A DNA stretch of 64,000 nucleotides from Gammaproteobacteria bacterium (GTDB taxonomy: Bacteria > Pseudomonadota > Gammaproteobacteria > Burkholderiales > Gallionellaceae), in contig JAHIZO010000005.1 of NCBI GenBank assembly GCA_018814405.1, forward strand, positions 170,684-234,683, read 5' to 3'. This document shows, piece after piece, positions 20,231 to 28,123 of this stretch. A program made the position numbers and the translations under genes. The notes below the pieces were generated by a model. That model was not told the origin of the DNA and did no database searches. It saw nothing but the letters and a program-made list of their open reading frames with translations. How positions within the stretch are numbered: the stretch's first letter is position 1; each line of letters starts with the position of its first letter.

Positions 20231-20310
20231 CTGAAATCGCCCTTTAAACCGATTAGCCCAAGTTACAGCACCACCGAAAACAAAATAATCGTTTTAATGG
20301 GCGATTTCAG
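20231..20310. repeat. Long inverted repeat (25-base arms)
   Basis: Arms 20231-20255 and 20286-20310 pair at 23 of 25 positions (outer part CTGAAATCGCCC/GGGCGATTTCAG perfect) around a 30-base loop. No T run follows, and the conserved attC core sites of integron cassettes are absent. Confidence 0.65.
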
Positions 20311-20353
20311 AGCATGTTTTATTAGCCATTCATCAATCTAGGTAGCAAACCCA

Positions 20354-20409
20354 GCAAATGCCTACGCACTTGCCATGTGGAAGGTCGCAGACTGGGCATC
20401 CAGACTGCG
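20354..20409. repeat. Imperfect direct repeat with dyad, copy B
   Basis: A 56-base relative of copy A starting with GCAAATGCCTACGCACTTGC and containing GGTCGCAGACTG and CAGACTGCG. The changes between copies keep the dyad pattern. Confidence 0.6.
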
Positions 20410-20668
20410 GAGGTTAATTCGGCACAACGCGTTGCTCTTGCGCTACGAGAAGAGAAACAGACTGGCTTCACCAGACTGTTGATTCCCTGCTAACGATCAC
20501 ACCATCTTCAATCTGTTGTCCGCCGTCGGCGGGTAATGCATGCAATCGAAAATCAACCCATCAATCGAGCCGGTATTTCAACGGTGATTCTGTGGATTTA
20601 TTTTCTATGTCAAAACGGTTTTTCAATCATCTCGCCAGCAAAGCGATTACGTAACTAATTCGCCACAT

Positions 20669-20868
20669 CTCCAAATCAGCGGCGAACCGCCCCCCAATGC
20701 GCTTCCCTCCTGTGGAAGGGATGAGAACCGCAATCCCCACGCCAGCCGACCGTAGTCGTCACTTCGTTCTGTCATGGCTATTGCTGTTCTCATTTTTCCC
20801 TTCCACGCCATTCGGCCCGGAGCTCAGCGCACCTCTTCGAGGGGGCACGGTTCGCCGCCGATTTGGAG
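20669..20868. repeat. 200-base nested inverted repeat
   Basis: Outer arms CTCCAAATCAGCGGCGAACC (20669 on) and its complement (20848-20868) match 20 of 21. Inside lies a second pair: GTGGAAGGGATGAGAAC (20712-20728) against GTTCTCATTTTTCCCTTCCAC (20786-20806), with one 4-base bulge. It could be a structured RNA or a MITE-like palindrome. No target-site duplication was identified. Confidence 0.6.
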
Positions 20869-20984
20869 AAAAACGTGGCAAATATATTTTTACTTTTATT
20901 CGCTTTAATCACTGGCGAGATGATCGAAAAACCAGAAATAGAAAACAAGAAAAACAATCCAGAGATTCACAGGATGAAATGAAG

Positions 20985-21010
20985 AAACCCGGCTTGCCGG
21001 GTTTTCTTTT
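20985..21010 (+). terminator. Terminator-like hairpin in the island non-coding zone
   Basis: Perfect 9-bp stem AAACCCGGC/GCCGGGTTT with a TT loop, followed by TCTTTT. It points rightward, so it could end a rightward non-coding transcript from the repeat zone. Confidence 0.65.
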
Positions 21011-21147
21011 ACATCTATTTTTGCTCTCTCATCATCGTCAAATTCCATTCGGAATTCGCCAATGCTGATCGGTTTGTTGATGGTATTAGCCAAAAACAAT
21101 TTTGAGATTTGAATACAAGTGCTATTCAAATCCTTTCCATAATGAAT

Positions 21148-22254
21148 CTACGACAATCCTAGTGACGCCGCTCTTTGCTCACTCATGGAGAGCATGCGCA
21201 ATTCGCCTTCTTCGTTTTCTAGAATCGCTTGCTGTTGCTGTTTTACGAAGTCGGCAAATGGCAGGTTTTCATCACGGCAATATTCTGTACCGTAGGAGCT
21301 GTTGGCCATATAGTGCGCTTCATCAACAGAATCTGATTCCACGAATACACAGTTCATGATTTCTGCACCATCTAGAAATAGACGCGCGAGAACCTTGTGC
21401 GGCTCTCCGGCTTGCCGAACTTCCTGATTTTCCCAACGCAGTCGATCAAAATGACGTGCTTGTTGAGAGTGATGGGCGGATTCGGGAGCTGCTGAGATCT
21501 GATTTACTTCCGGCAGTTCGAGTAGCTCAAAGCGTGTTGCCTGCATATTCAAAAATGCCAAGTGAGACGCAAAGTGACACCTGACCAGCTTGATATGAGT
21601 AGCCGCTGAGTGACTGCAATACGGACGAAGACTGTTGATCTGCCGCAACTCATGGTCGACTCCACCACAAAAGCAAGCGGGGTAGGGATATGCCACAAAG
21701 CAATCAATTCCAGTGGCGGCCAGCTTGGCGATCTCAATGCTTTGCTTTCTGAGATTGGGGCCCGACTTTCTGCTGAATTCTTGCTCAAGAGGGTAGTGTG
21801 TCTCATCGTCAATGATGTTGCCATCAGGAATCTTGCTCGTCTTTCCGCTATGACGAATTGCCGATTCAGTCTCGAATCCACAACCTAGCCAGTAAGACAG
21901 ATAGCCTAGTGTTTGAATCGCCAGCGCATCGTGCCTCCAGCTCTGTGGCACGATGACATCCTTGCCCGACCTGCCATCGATGCGATCTGCGCCTGCCGCT
22001 TTAAGACGCAGGAAGAACCCTGCGTTGCCGAACGGTCGATCCCGAAAGATTTCACCGCGTACCGCCAAGCGTCGGCTGACTTGTCCGACCATGTATTGGC
22101 TCATTCCGCAAATTAAAGCGGCTTCTGTTTCACGTATCCAGCCTTGCGTTTTGATGCAATCCAGCAGGCGCAGTTCGTTCATCAATCCGAGCTCCTGCCC
22201 GTTTTGGTTTTCGGCTGCGTGGCCATTTTCTGCTGGGGAATTAATGGTTCCCAT
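21148..22254 (-). CDS. Winged-helix protein resembling the Replic_Relax family
   Basis: A 368-residue protein. I chose the ATG at 22254 because AAAGGAAG lies 4 bases upstream; the frame is open to 22323. Residues about 25-85 form a winged helix (LRLLDCIKTQGWIRETEAALICGMS, RRLAVRGEI). The next part has HDALAIQTLGYLSYWLG, then KIPDG and EQEFSRKSG, a pattern like the nuclease-type fold of replication-relaxation proteins. Cysteine- and histidine-rich segments follow (CFCGGVDHE, YCSHSAATH). It points away from the cloverleaf-like structure at 22334. The family call is tentative. Confidence 0.5.
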   Translation of the reverse strand: MGTINSPAENGHAAENQNGQELGLMNELRLLDCIKTQGWIRETEAALICGMSQYMVGQVSRRLAVRGEIFRDRPFGNAGFFLRLKAAGADRIDGRSGKDVIVPQSWRHDALAIQTLGYLSYWLGCGFETESAIRHSGKTSKIPDGNIIDDETHYPLEQEFSRKSGPNLRKQSIEIAKLAATGIDCFVAYPYPACFCGGVDHELRQINSLRPYCSHSAATHIKLVRCHFASHLAFLNMQATRFELLELPEVNQISAAPESAHHSQQARHFDRLRWENQEVRQAGEPHKVLARLFLDGAEIMNCVFVESDSVDEAHYMANSSYGTEYCRDENLPFADFVKQQQQAILENEEGELRMLSMSEQRAASLGLS

Positions 22255-22333
22255 GATGCTTCCTTTCAGCATACGGGCACATGCCCGCATACAGAAATGA
22301 ATCTCGCGGAAAACATCGGACAAGAAGATTTAC

Positions 22334-22462
22334 CGCAACATTCACTGCAACTACCACTGCAACAACTCACTGTCGCGAGTTGTTGCAGTGGTCGCACCAA
22401 TAAACATACCCAGCGAGCTTGATATGTTTATTGGTGGCGTGGTGTGAATATGAATGTTGCGG
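22334..22462. repeat. Cloverleaf-like set of three perfect inverted repeats
   Basis: Outer arms CCGCAACATTCA (22334-22345) and TGAATGTTGCGG (22451-22462) enclose two perfect hairpins. The first has 15-base arms (22354-22368, 22377-22391, loop 8). The second has 14-base arms (22395-22408, 22423-22436, loop 14). No base in these three stems is mismatched. It lies between the Replic_Relax-like gene and the methyltransferase operon. An origin of transfer or replication, or a structured RNA, are the main options. Confidence 0.75.
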
Positions 22463-22557
22463 CAATGCGGCAAATTGATATTTGCCTTGAATCCGTTGGA
22501 CGTTGCTGGAAAACGCAACTCGCCCCTAGGGGGGGCGCCAACGGCAAGTCAAAATCG

Positions 22558-22728
22558 CGCACTTCCCCTGGGCTCCGCCTCACCTGCGGCGACCTGTTTC
22601 ACAGGCGGGCAAACCCTCTGAACATGTTCGCCGAAATTGCCGCTGGCAATCTCAGCTCCACCCTGCGGGCACGTTGCCGTGTGTCCAGATGCTTTGCCCG
22701 CCTGTGCACCGGCACAGGGGGAAGTGCG
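22558..22728. repeat. Nested inverted repeat before the methyltransferase operon
   Basis: Outer arms CGCACTTCCCCTG (22558-22570) and CAGGGGGAAGTGCG (22715-22728, one extra G) enclose perfect 14-base arms CACAGGCGGGCAAA (22600-22613) and TTTGCCCGCCTGTG (22693-22706). The nested layout resembles the element at 20669-20868. The stretch 22463-23036 has no credible gene. Confidence 0.55.
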
Positions 22729-22942
22729 GGCCTCCGGCCCCAACACCTATCGGGCGCTGGGGCGCCCTGAAATCCAAGCTGACGCATGGATTTCTACGGT
22801 ATTGGCTCCCCGGTAAAGCATTCGCACTGGACGTGCTCACCAAGCAATCGCGCCTCTTTGGGCGATCACAGATATGTAGTGGTCTTCAGCTTGAGTAAGA
22901 GAAAATGCCTGCTTAGCTTTACGTCCATTAGTACATTCGCAG

Positions 22943-22959
22943 GATGAATGAAATTCATC
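22943..22959. promoter_or_regulatory. Short palindrome upstream of the methyltransferase gene
   Basis: GATGAAT-GAA-ATTCATC, perfect 7-base arms, in AT-rich DNA about 80 bases before the methyltransferase start. The place suits an operator or promoter element; no binding protein can be assigned. Confidence 0.35.
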
Positions 22960-23036
22960 GCCAAAGTTAAGAAATCGGTGAATTTTGCTTGATTAAAATT
23001 GTTATCATGTTAGCCGGGGTTACCGTGAGAATCTGA

Positions 23037-24473
23037 ATGAAAGTTGAAACCGAGAAAATAATGAATGGCCTTCAACATCGGACCAAAGTCGTCAAAGTAA
23101 CCAAAGAATCCAAAGTGGCCCCAAGAAAACGTTCCGAAACTAAGACGGTAGTTGCCAAAGTGGAAAAAAAAGCTCGGGGCAAGATTCAGCTGCCAGTAGA
23201 GAAAAAATCCGCAATCGTCCGGAACTTACGTCCCCCTCATCTGAAGCCGTCTACCAATACATCGAATGCCAGTAAAAAAATGGCACGGCCATGGGAGATA
23301 TTCACCCCGATTTCAAAAGGAAGCAAAAAGGCCGAACTGACGCACGTTAGCCTGTTCTCGGGTTGTGGCGGCTTTGACCTTGGCTTCCATCAGGCGGGAT
23401 TCGAGACGGTTTTTGCAAACGATATAAATCTCGATGCGTGTGAAACGTATCGCCATAACATCGGAGAGATATCCGATCAGGATGTGCGAGTGGTCGGTGT
23501 CCCCAAGTTGAGTAAACGTCCCGATGTGTTGACCGCTGGGTTTCCGTGCCAGCCATTCTCGAACGCAGGTTCCAGGAAGGGAGTGGAAGACAGCACCAGT
23601 GGGACCCTGTATCAGACCGCATTGGCTTTCGTCCGCGACTTGAAACCCAGAAGCGTGGTATTCGAAAACGTTAGGGGGCTGCTCTCATTCGGGGATGGCG
23701 AAAAGCTCCTGATTCAAGAAATCTGCGAGGAGTTGGACTCTTTGGGATACAACGTGGTGTTCAGTCTTATCGATGCCTCCCGCCATCACGTCCCGCAAAA
23801 ACGGTTGCGTGTCTTCATAGTCGGTGTGGAGAGAACTCATTCGGCGGGAGTGTTTTCTTTCCCGCACCCCATCGACCGGGATGACTTGAGCCTCAAGCAC
23901 ACTATCTTGGATTTGAACAGCAAGGTGTTGAACCAGAAAGAGCTGATGCAGTTGAACCCGCAGGCCATACAGCTAGGGAGCATGGTTCCCGAAGGCGGGT
24001 CATGGAAGAACATCCCCTACGAGAAGCTTCCCGAACGCCTCAAGAAAATAAGTGACAACATGGAGCGCTACCGGTGGCCTAATTTTTACCGAAGGTATCA
24101 CCGTGACGAAATCGCCGGGACGATAACTGCGGCTTTCAAGCCCGAGAATGCGGGGGTTTGGCATCCTATAGAAAAGCGAATCTTCTCGGTGAGGGAAATC
24201 GCCAGGATTCAAACCTTCCCCGATTGGTTTGATTTCGTGGGGCGCACCATCAAGTCGAAATACCAGCAGATCGGCAATGCGGTGCCGCCACGGTTGGCCT
24301 ACGAGATGGCCGTACAGATAAAGGCAGTGCTGGGAGGTGCGGATTTAAGGGGCGAGTCGGAATATATGAGCTTCGAGCAGTTCGTGGACTCAGGCAAACC
24401 GTTGCGTGCTCGTGACAGGGATGTGATCTTCTCGCATGAGAAGCCATCCGTCAAAACCAAGAAGCGAGCATGA
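23037..24473 (+). CDS. DNA (cytosine-5-)-methyltransferase
   Basis: A 478-residue m5C methyltransferase with the motifs in normal order: I SLFSGCGGFDLGF (about residue 105), IV GFPCQPFSNAG with catalytic Cys, VI FENVRGLL, VIII QKRLRVFIVG, a target-recognition stretch, and X GNAVPPRLAYEMA. The first ~85 residues are an unusual Lys/Arg/Ser/Thr-rich extension with little expected structure; a later start would drop it. It is the first gene of a five-gene operon and probably marks host DNA so that the helicase/nuclease genes spare it. The recognition sequence is unknown. Confidence 0.93.
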   Translation: MKVETEKIMNGLQHRTKVVKVTKESKVAPRKRSETKTVVAKVEKKARGKIQLPVEKKSAIVRNLRPPHLKPSTNTSNASKKMARPWEIFTPISKGSKKAELTHVSLFSGCGGFDLGFHQAGFETVFANDINLDACETYRHNIGEISDQDVRVVGVPKLSKRPDVLTAGFPCQPFSNAGSRKGVEDSTSGTLYQTALAFVRDLKPRSVVFENVRGLLSFGDGEKLLIQEICEELDSLGYNVVFSLIDASRHHVPQKRLRVFIVGVERTHSAGVFSFPHPIDRDDLSLKHTILDLNSKVLNQKELMQLNPQAIQLGSMVPEGGSWKNIPYEKLPERLKKISDNMERYRWPNFYRRYHRDEIAGTITAAFKPENAGVWHPIEKRIFSVREIARIQTFPDWFDFVGRTIKSKYQQIGNAVPPRLAYEMAVQIKAVLGGADLRGESEYMSFEQFVDSGKPLRARDRDVIFSHEKPSVKTKKRA

Positions 24474-24477
24474 TGCG

Positions 24478-25296
24478 ATGGCTAAATATCTGAGTCAGGA
24501 GTTGGTTTGTAAGTCCTTCGAAAGGCTTTCCTCGCGCAACAAAACGGGGAAGACGCATATGGAACGAACATCTGCGCTGATGTATTTTTTGTCGGTCGAT
24601 GCGGCGTTCAAACATTTTGACGTGAGCATCTTGGATCTGAATCCGGATAGTTTCGATGGGAAAAATAACCGCAAGCAAGTGGAACTGGAGTTTACCAAGC
24701 TGGTTCTGGTTGGCAACTCACACGGCGTGGTCAAGCAGGTAACCGAGTTGGGTAGAATCGAAGAGGCAGGAACCCACCCGGAGAAGAGGATTTCGTCGAA
24801 CTTCCTGACTGTGCCACTGAAGAAAGCCTCGAACCAAACCACCCCCTTTAACTATCCGAGCCGCCCGTGCCCGCTATTTAAAATGGGGCTCGCCTCCACA
24901 GGGACGCAATGGGGAGTCAGCTTTCACGATAACTGGATGCCGAACTTTTTGGCGATACTAACTACGATAAAAGGTTCGACGCCATCGTTGGACCTCGCGG
25001 TGTTCGTTTGTAGGGACTGTGGCATTGATGATGTTGCTGCAGATATTTTTTCAGCTCTTGAAGAACAGCTCAAAAAAAAGTTTACCAAAAACTTGGCCGA
25101 CTTCTGGATTCAGAGAATGGAGAAGGAAAAGGTTATGTATCGCGGTGTCGATGTTCCATTTTCGGACCACCACGCGCCATTCGCGAGCATTTATAAGCAG
25201 CCCCCCACCCCCGTTAAACAATACGAGCAGATGAATAAGTCTGAATTGATAGCCCGCATTCATCACTTGGAATTGAAGTTGGCAACAAAAGATTAA
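24478..25296 (+). CDS. Unknown protein in the methyltransferase operon
   Basis: A 272-residue protein from the ATG at 24478, four bases after the methyltransferase stop. I do not recognise a family. Visible features: a helical N-terminus (RTSALMYFLSVDAAFKHF), a mixed central part (FTKLVLVGNSHGVV, SRPCPLFKMG, WGVSFHDNWMPNFL), a strand DLAVFVCRD with nearby acidic residues, a histidine-rich SDHHAPF and a C-terminal helix (KSELIARIHHLELKL). The operon place suggests a restriction or specificity subunit; that is inference only. Confidence 0.75.
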   Translation: MAKYLSQELVCKSFERLSSRNKTGKTHMERTSALMYFLSVDAAFKHFDVSILDLNPDSFDGKNNRKQVELEFTKLVLVGNSHGVVKQVTELGRIEEAGTHPEKRISSNFLTVPLKKASNQTTPFNYPSRPCPLFKMGLASTGTQWGVSFHDNWMPNFLAILTTIKGSTPSLDLAVFVCRDCGIDDVAADIFSALEEQLKKKFTKNLADFWIQRMEKEKVMYRGVDVPFSDHHAPFASIYKQPPTPVKQYEQMNKSELIARIHHLELKLATKD

Positions 25297-25317
25297 CCTT
25301 TTGGATATAGGATAACC

Positions 25318-26442
25318 ATGACTACTCAGCCCCAGTTCATGTTGGACAAGCCCGCCAAACCTTTAATCAGGTTGAGGCTATATAACGGCAGAAAGATCAA
25401 CGTCTGGGAAGGGAGGGTAAAAGTTACGTCGATACTTGGCTGGGCGGACAATCCCCGAATTGAACTCGAGAAAAAGAAATACTTATCCCTAGTGGGTGGG
25501 CGGCCGCTAACTCAGGACGAAATTTTCGATTTAATGAAGAACGACCCCGAAGTGAAGCTCAAGGAGCTTCGGGACGACATCCTAAAAAACGGCCTGCGCG
25601 AACCTCTAACCCTATCATATACGGGGAAACTGCTCGATGGGAACCGTAGGTTTTTTGCCGTCAAGTTTGCCTTGGAAGGTATGCCATCAACAGATGTTAA
25701 CCGACAAGATTTGGAAACCGTTGAAGTACACGTCCTTTCTGAAGATGCGACCGATGCTGACGAGCAAAATGTCTTGGTGGAAGAGAACTTTTCGGCATCG
25801 TTGAAAATAGAGTGGCCAGCATATGTTAAGGCGGTTAAGGTAGTCGAAGCTCACGAGTCTGGGTTAAAGCCAGATGAGATATCACAGAAGTTCAGTTGGG
25901 GTAAATCGAAGATCAAGGAAGCGCTCAAGATTCACGAAATAATCCAAGAGTTCATTATTTTTGCAACTACTAATATAGACCAGGACGATGAAACTGGTGG
26001 AGGTTTTGGGTTGTCGGAACAGGAGGCGGAAACTATTGCCGCCAAAAATTACCAGTATTTTAACGAGGCGCAAAAATCATTTTTCGAACCTTTGAAGACG
26101 GATATCGATTTCAAGATTCAATTTTTTAAATGGATCAAAGAATCGAAGTTTTCGAGCTTTCCAGAGGTCAGGGTTGCATACAAGGCGTGGCAACATCCGG
26201 AAGCCAAAGCGGCCCTGTTACAACCCGACCCCGCTGCCGCGAAATCGGCGAAAGCGATTCTTGATTACAACGCGAGAATAGTGAAGAGTGGCGATGAAGC
26301 TGTCGGCAGGATCGATACGTTCGTGAAGTTCATCAAAGATATGACCACCTCGGATATCAAGCTGATTCCAGAAAACTCGCGGAAGAATCTCCAAGAGGCC
26401 CTAGAGCTAGTGATTAAACTGAGCAAAGCGGCATCGGAGTGA
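25318..26442 (+). CDS. ParB/Srx-fold protein in the methyltransferase operon
   Basis: A 374-residue protein. Residues about 35-135 match the ParB N-terminal domain: an NPR box (GWADNPRIEL), LKELRDDILKNGLREPL, and LLDGNRRFFAVKFA, which corresponds to the GERRxRA nucleotide-binding box of ParB. A ParB-type helix-turn-helix follows (about 160-205: EENFSASLKIEWPAY, GLKPDEISQKFSWGKSKIKEAL). The C-terminal ~170 residues are not recognised. No ParA is nearby, so partitioning is unlikely. It may be a DNA-loading or sliding factor, or a ParB-type nuclease, for the helicase. AGGATA precedes the ATG. Confidence 0.82.
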   Translation: MTTQPQFMLDKPAKPLIRLRLYNGRKINVWEGRVKVTSILGWADNPRIELEKKKYLSLVGGRPLTQDEIFDLMKNDPEVKLKELRDDILKNGLREPLTLSYTGKLLDGNRRFFAVKFALEGMPSTDVNRQDLETVEVHVLSEDATDADEQNVLVEENFSASLKIEWPAYVKAVKVVEAHESGLKPDEISQKFSWGKSKIKEALKIHEIIQEFIIFATTNIDQDDETGGGFGLSEQEAETIAAKNYQYFNEAQKSFFEPLKTDIDFKIQFFKWIKESKFSSFPEVRVAYKAWQHPEAKAALLQPDPAAAKSAKAILDYNARIVKSGDEAVGRIDTFVKFIKDMTTSDIKLIPENSRKNLQEALELVIKLSKAASE

Positions 26443-26446
26443 ACCG

Positions 26447-28123
26447 ATGAAAGTCCGGGTCGAGGGTGATGGGGTGCACATCGAGTGTGCGGGACTAGAA
26501 TTGTTAAAGCTCAAAGCCCAACTTGCCCAACGGCTCGGATCGTTGTTGAGTTCAGGGAAAGATTTTATTTCGTTTCCGTTGTCATCTCTCCCCATCGTTG
26601 CAGACCTGATAGAACATGCATTAGCTGATGATGAGATTGAGAAAGCATTGGTCCGATTCAAGCGGCACGCAGAGGCACGAATCAGGGCGCTTGAGATAAT
26701 TGAACTCAACGAGCAGCCCGCATTGTCTGGAAATTGGAACAACGTCCTCGAACCCGCCCAGGCATCGGCGGTCGGAGCGATGACCGTGCCGGGACTTCTC
26801 GGTCTCTGCCTGTTCGACGAGCAGGGGAGCGGAAAAACTGTGATGACCATCGCCGCCTTCGACGAGTTGAGAGTGTTGGGCGAGATCGATGCGATGATCG
26901 TGGTATGCCCGAAGAGTATGGTCAGCGAGTGGCCGAAAGACATAGGTAGATTCCTAGCCCCCGAGTGCCAGGTCGTGATAGCCGAGGGGGGGCAGCGGCA
27001 GAAGTACGAGACTGCGCAAAGCAAGTTCGACGTACTGGTCACGAACTACGAAGGTGTTGAACCCATGCTGGTTTACCTGATGGCGAGCGCATCCACCAAG
27101 CGCTATCTTCTCGTAGTCGACGAGTCCTACTACCTGAAAAACGGCGAGTCCTACCGCTCGGAAATCGTGAATAAGCTCAGGTCGAAGTGTCAGAAGTGTT
27201 TCGTGCTGTGCGGAACCCCCGCCCCCAATTCCGCCCACGATCTGGTTAATCAGTTCGACTTGGCGGATTTAGGTTACACGTTCGGCGGGTTCAAAAAATC
27301 AAACAAAGCTGAGGAAGACTGGGACAAAATCTCTACGTTGGTAGACACGAAAGGTGTTTTCATCAGGAGGTTGAAGCCGGACATTCTTCAGCATGTTCCG
27401 GAAAAGAACTTCCATGTGATAAGTGTGGAGCTTGCGGGCAAGCAGGCCCTGATGTACGAGAATGCAAAATCGGCATTGGAGCTTGAGCTAAGGAGTCTGA
27501 ACAATGAGTCGTTCAAGAAGAGTTTGCTGACTTATTTCCAAAAGCGGGCGGCGTTGCTGCAAATATGTTCATGCCCCAGCTCGATAGACCCAACGGCTTC
27601 GGAAGTTCCAGTGAAATATACCGTGCTCGACGATCTTCTGGATAAGCTGATTTCCCAGAACCGGAAGGTTGTACTCTGGTCTTTCTACAGGAAAAGCCTA
27701 GACGAGATCATGGCGAGATACTCGCGATATCGTCCAGTTAGGGTCGATGGCTCGGTCACATCTAACGTTGCGAGGCGAGACGCTGTGCGCTCCTTCCAAG
27801 AGGACCCGTCAATTATGCTGTTCGTTGGAAACCCCGCAGCAGCAGGCGCTGGAATCACCCTACACGCTGCCTACGATGCGGTCTACATATCGTATTCTAA
27901 CCAGGCGGCACACTATCTTCAGTCGCTCGACAGGATACACAGGCGGGGGCAGGTAGCGGACGAGGTTAACTACTACTTGCTGATTTGCAAGAACACGATA
28001 GAAGAAACTGAGGTGGTGAGGCTGAGAGGTAAAGAAGTCCGGCAACACAATTTGCTAGGCGACCACATAATCTGGCCGGCATCGCTGGATGATGCACTTC
28101 AGGAGCTCGGGGTTCATGTCTGA
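26447..28123 (+). CDS. SNF2-family DEAD-like helicase/translocase
   Basis: A 558-residue ATPase. A short N-terminal domain (~100 residues) precedes the two RecA-like lobes: Walker A FDEQGSGKTVMTIAA (about residue 125), Walker B VVDESYYLKNG (DESY in place of the more common DEAH), motif III LCGTPAPNS, motif IV VVLWSFYRKS, motif V NPAAAGAGITLHAA and motif VI QSLDRIHRRGQ. SNF2 proteins move along double-stranded DNA. The start lies four bases after the ParB-like gene and the end overlaps the next gene, so the unit is tightly coupled. Confidence 0.92.
   Translation: MKVRVEGDGVHIECAGLELLKLKAQLAQRLGSLLSSGKDFISFPLSSLPIVADLIEHALADDEIEKALVRFKRHAEARIRALEIIELNEQPALSGNWNNVLEPAQASAVGAMTVPGLLGLCLFDEQGSGKTVMTIAAFDELRVLGEIDAMIVVCPKSMVSEWPKDIGRFLAPECQVVIAEGGQRQKYETAQSKFDVLVTNYEGVEPMLVYLMASASTKRYLLVVDESYYLKNGESYRSEIVNKLRSKCQKCFVLCGTPAPNSAHDLVNQFDLADLGYTFGGFKKSNKAEEDWDKISTLVDTKGVFIRRLKPDILQHVPEKNFHVISVELAGKQALMYENAKSALELELRSLNNESFKKSLLTYFQKRAALLQICSCPSSIDPTASEVPVKYTVLDDLLDKLISQNRKVVLWSFYRKSLDEIMARYSRYRPVRVDGSVTSNVARRDAVRSFQEDPSIMLFVGNPAAAGAGITLHAAYDAVYISYSNQAAHYLQSLDRIHRRGQVADEVNYYLLICKNTIEETEVVRLRGKEVRQHNLLGDHIIWPASLDDALQELGVHV

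Larger units (their letters stand above)
19777..21147. other. Non-coding zone of the island rich in repeats
   Basis: About 1.4 kb with no convincing gene; the short open frames lack ribosome sites and protein-like composition. It holds an imperfect direct repeat (20122-20179 and 20354-20409), a long hairpin (20231-20310), a 200-base nested inverted repeat (20669-20868) and a terminator-like hairpin (20985-21010). These fit a control, replication or transfer region of the element. The role is inferred. Confidence 0.6.

Noticed and set aside
20231..20310. Integron attC site
   Set aside because: The hairpin lacks the conserved R'/R'' core triplets and no integrase-borne cassette arrangement is present.
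19772..20341. Short plus-strand open frames of 65-85 codons in the island non-coding zone
   Set aside because: No ribosome sites, unlike-protein composition, and they cross the repeats and hairpins described.
25318..26442. Plasmid or chromosome partition protein ParB
   Set aside because: No ParA and no parS-like cluster is nearby, and it lies within a methyltransferase/helicase operon; a ParB-fold role in that operon fits better.
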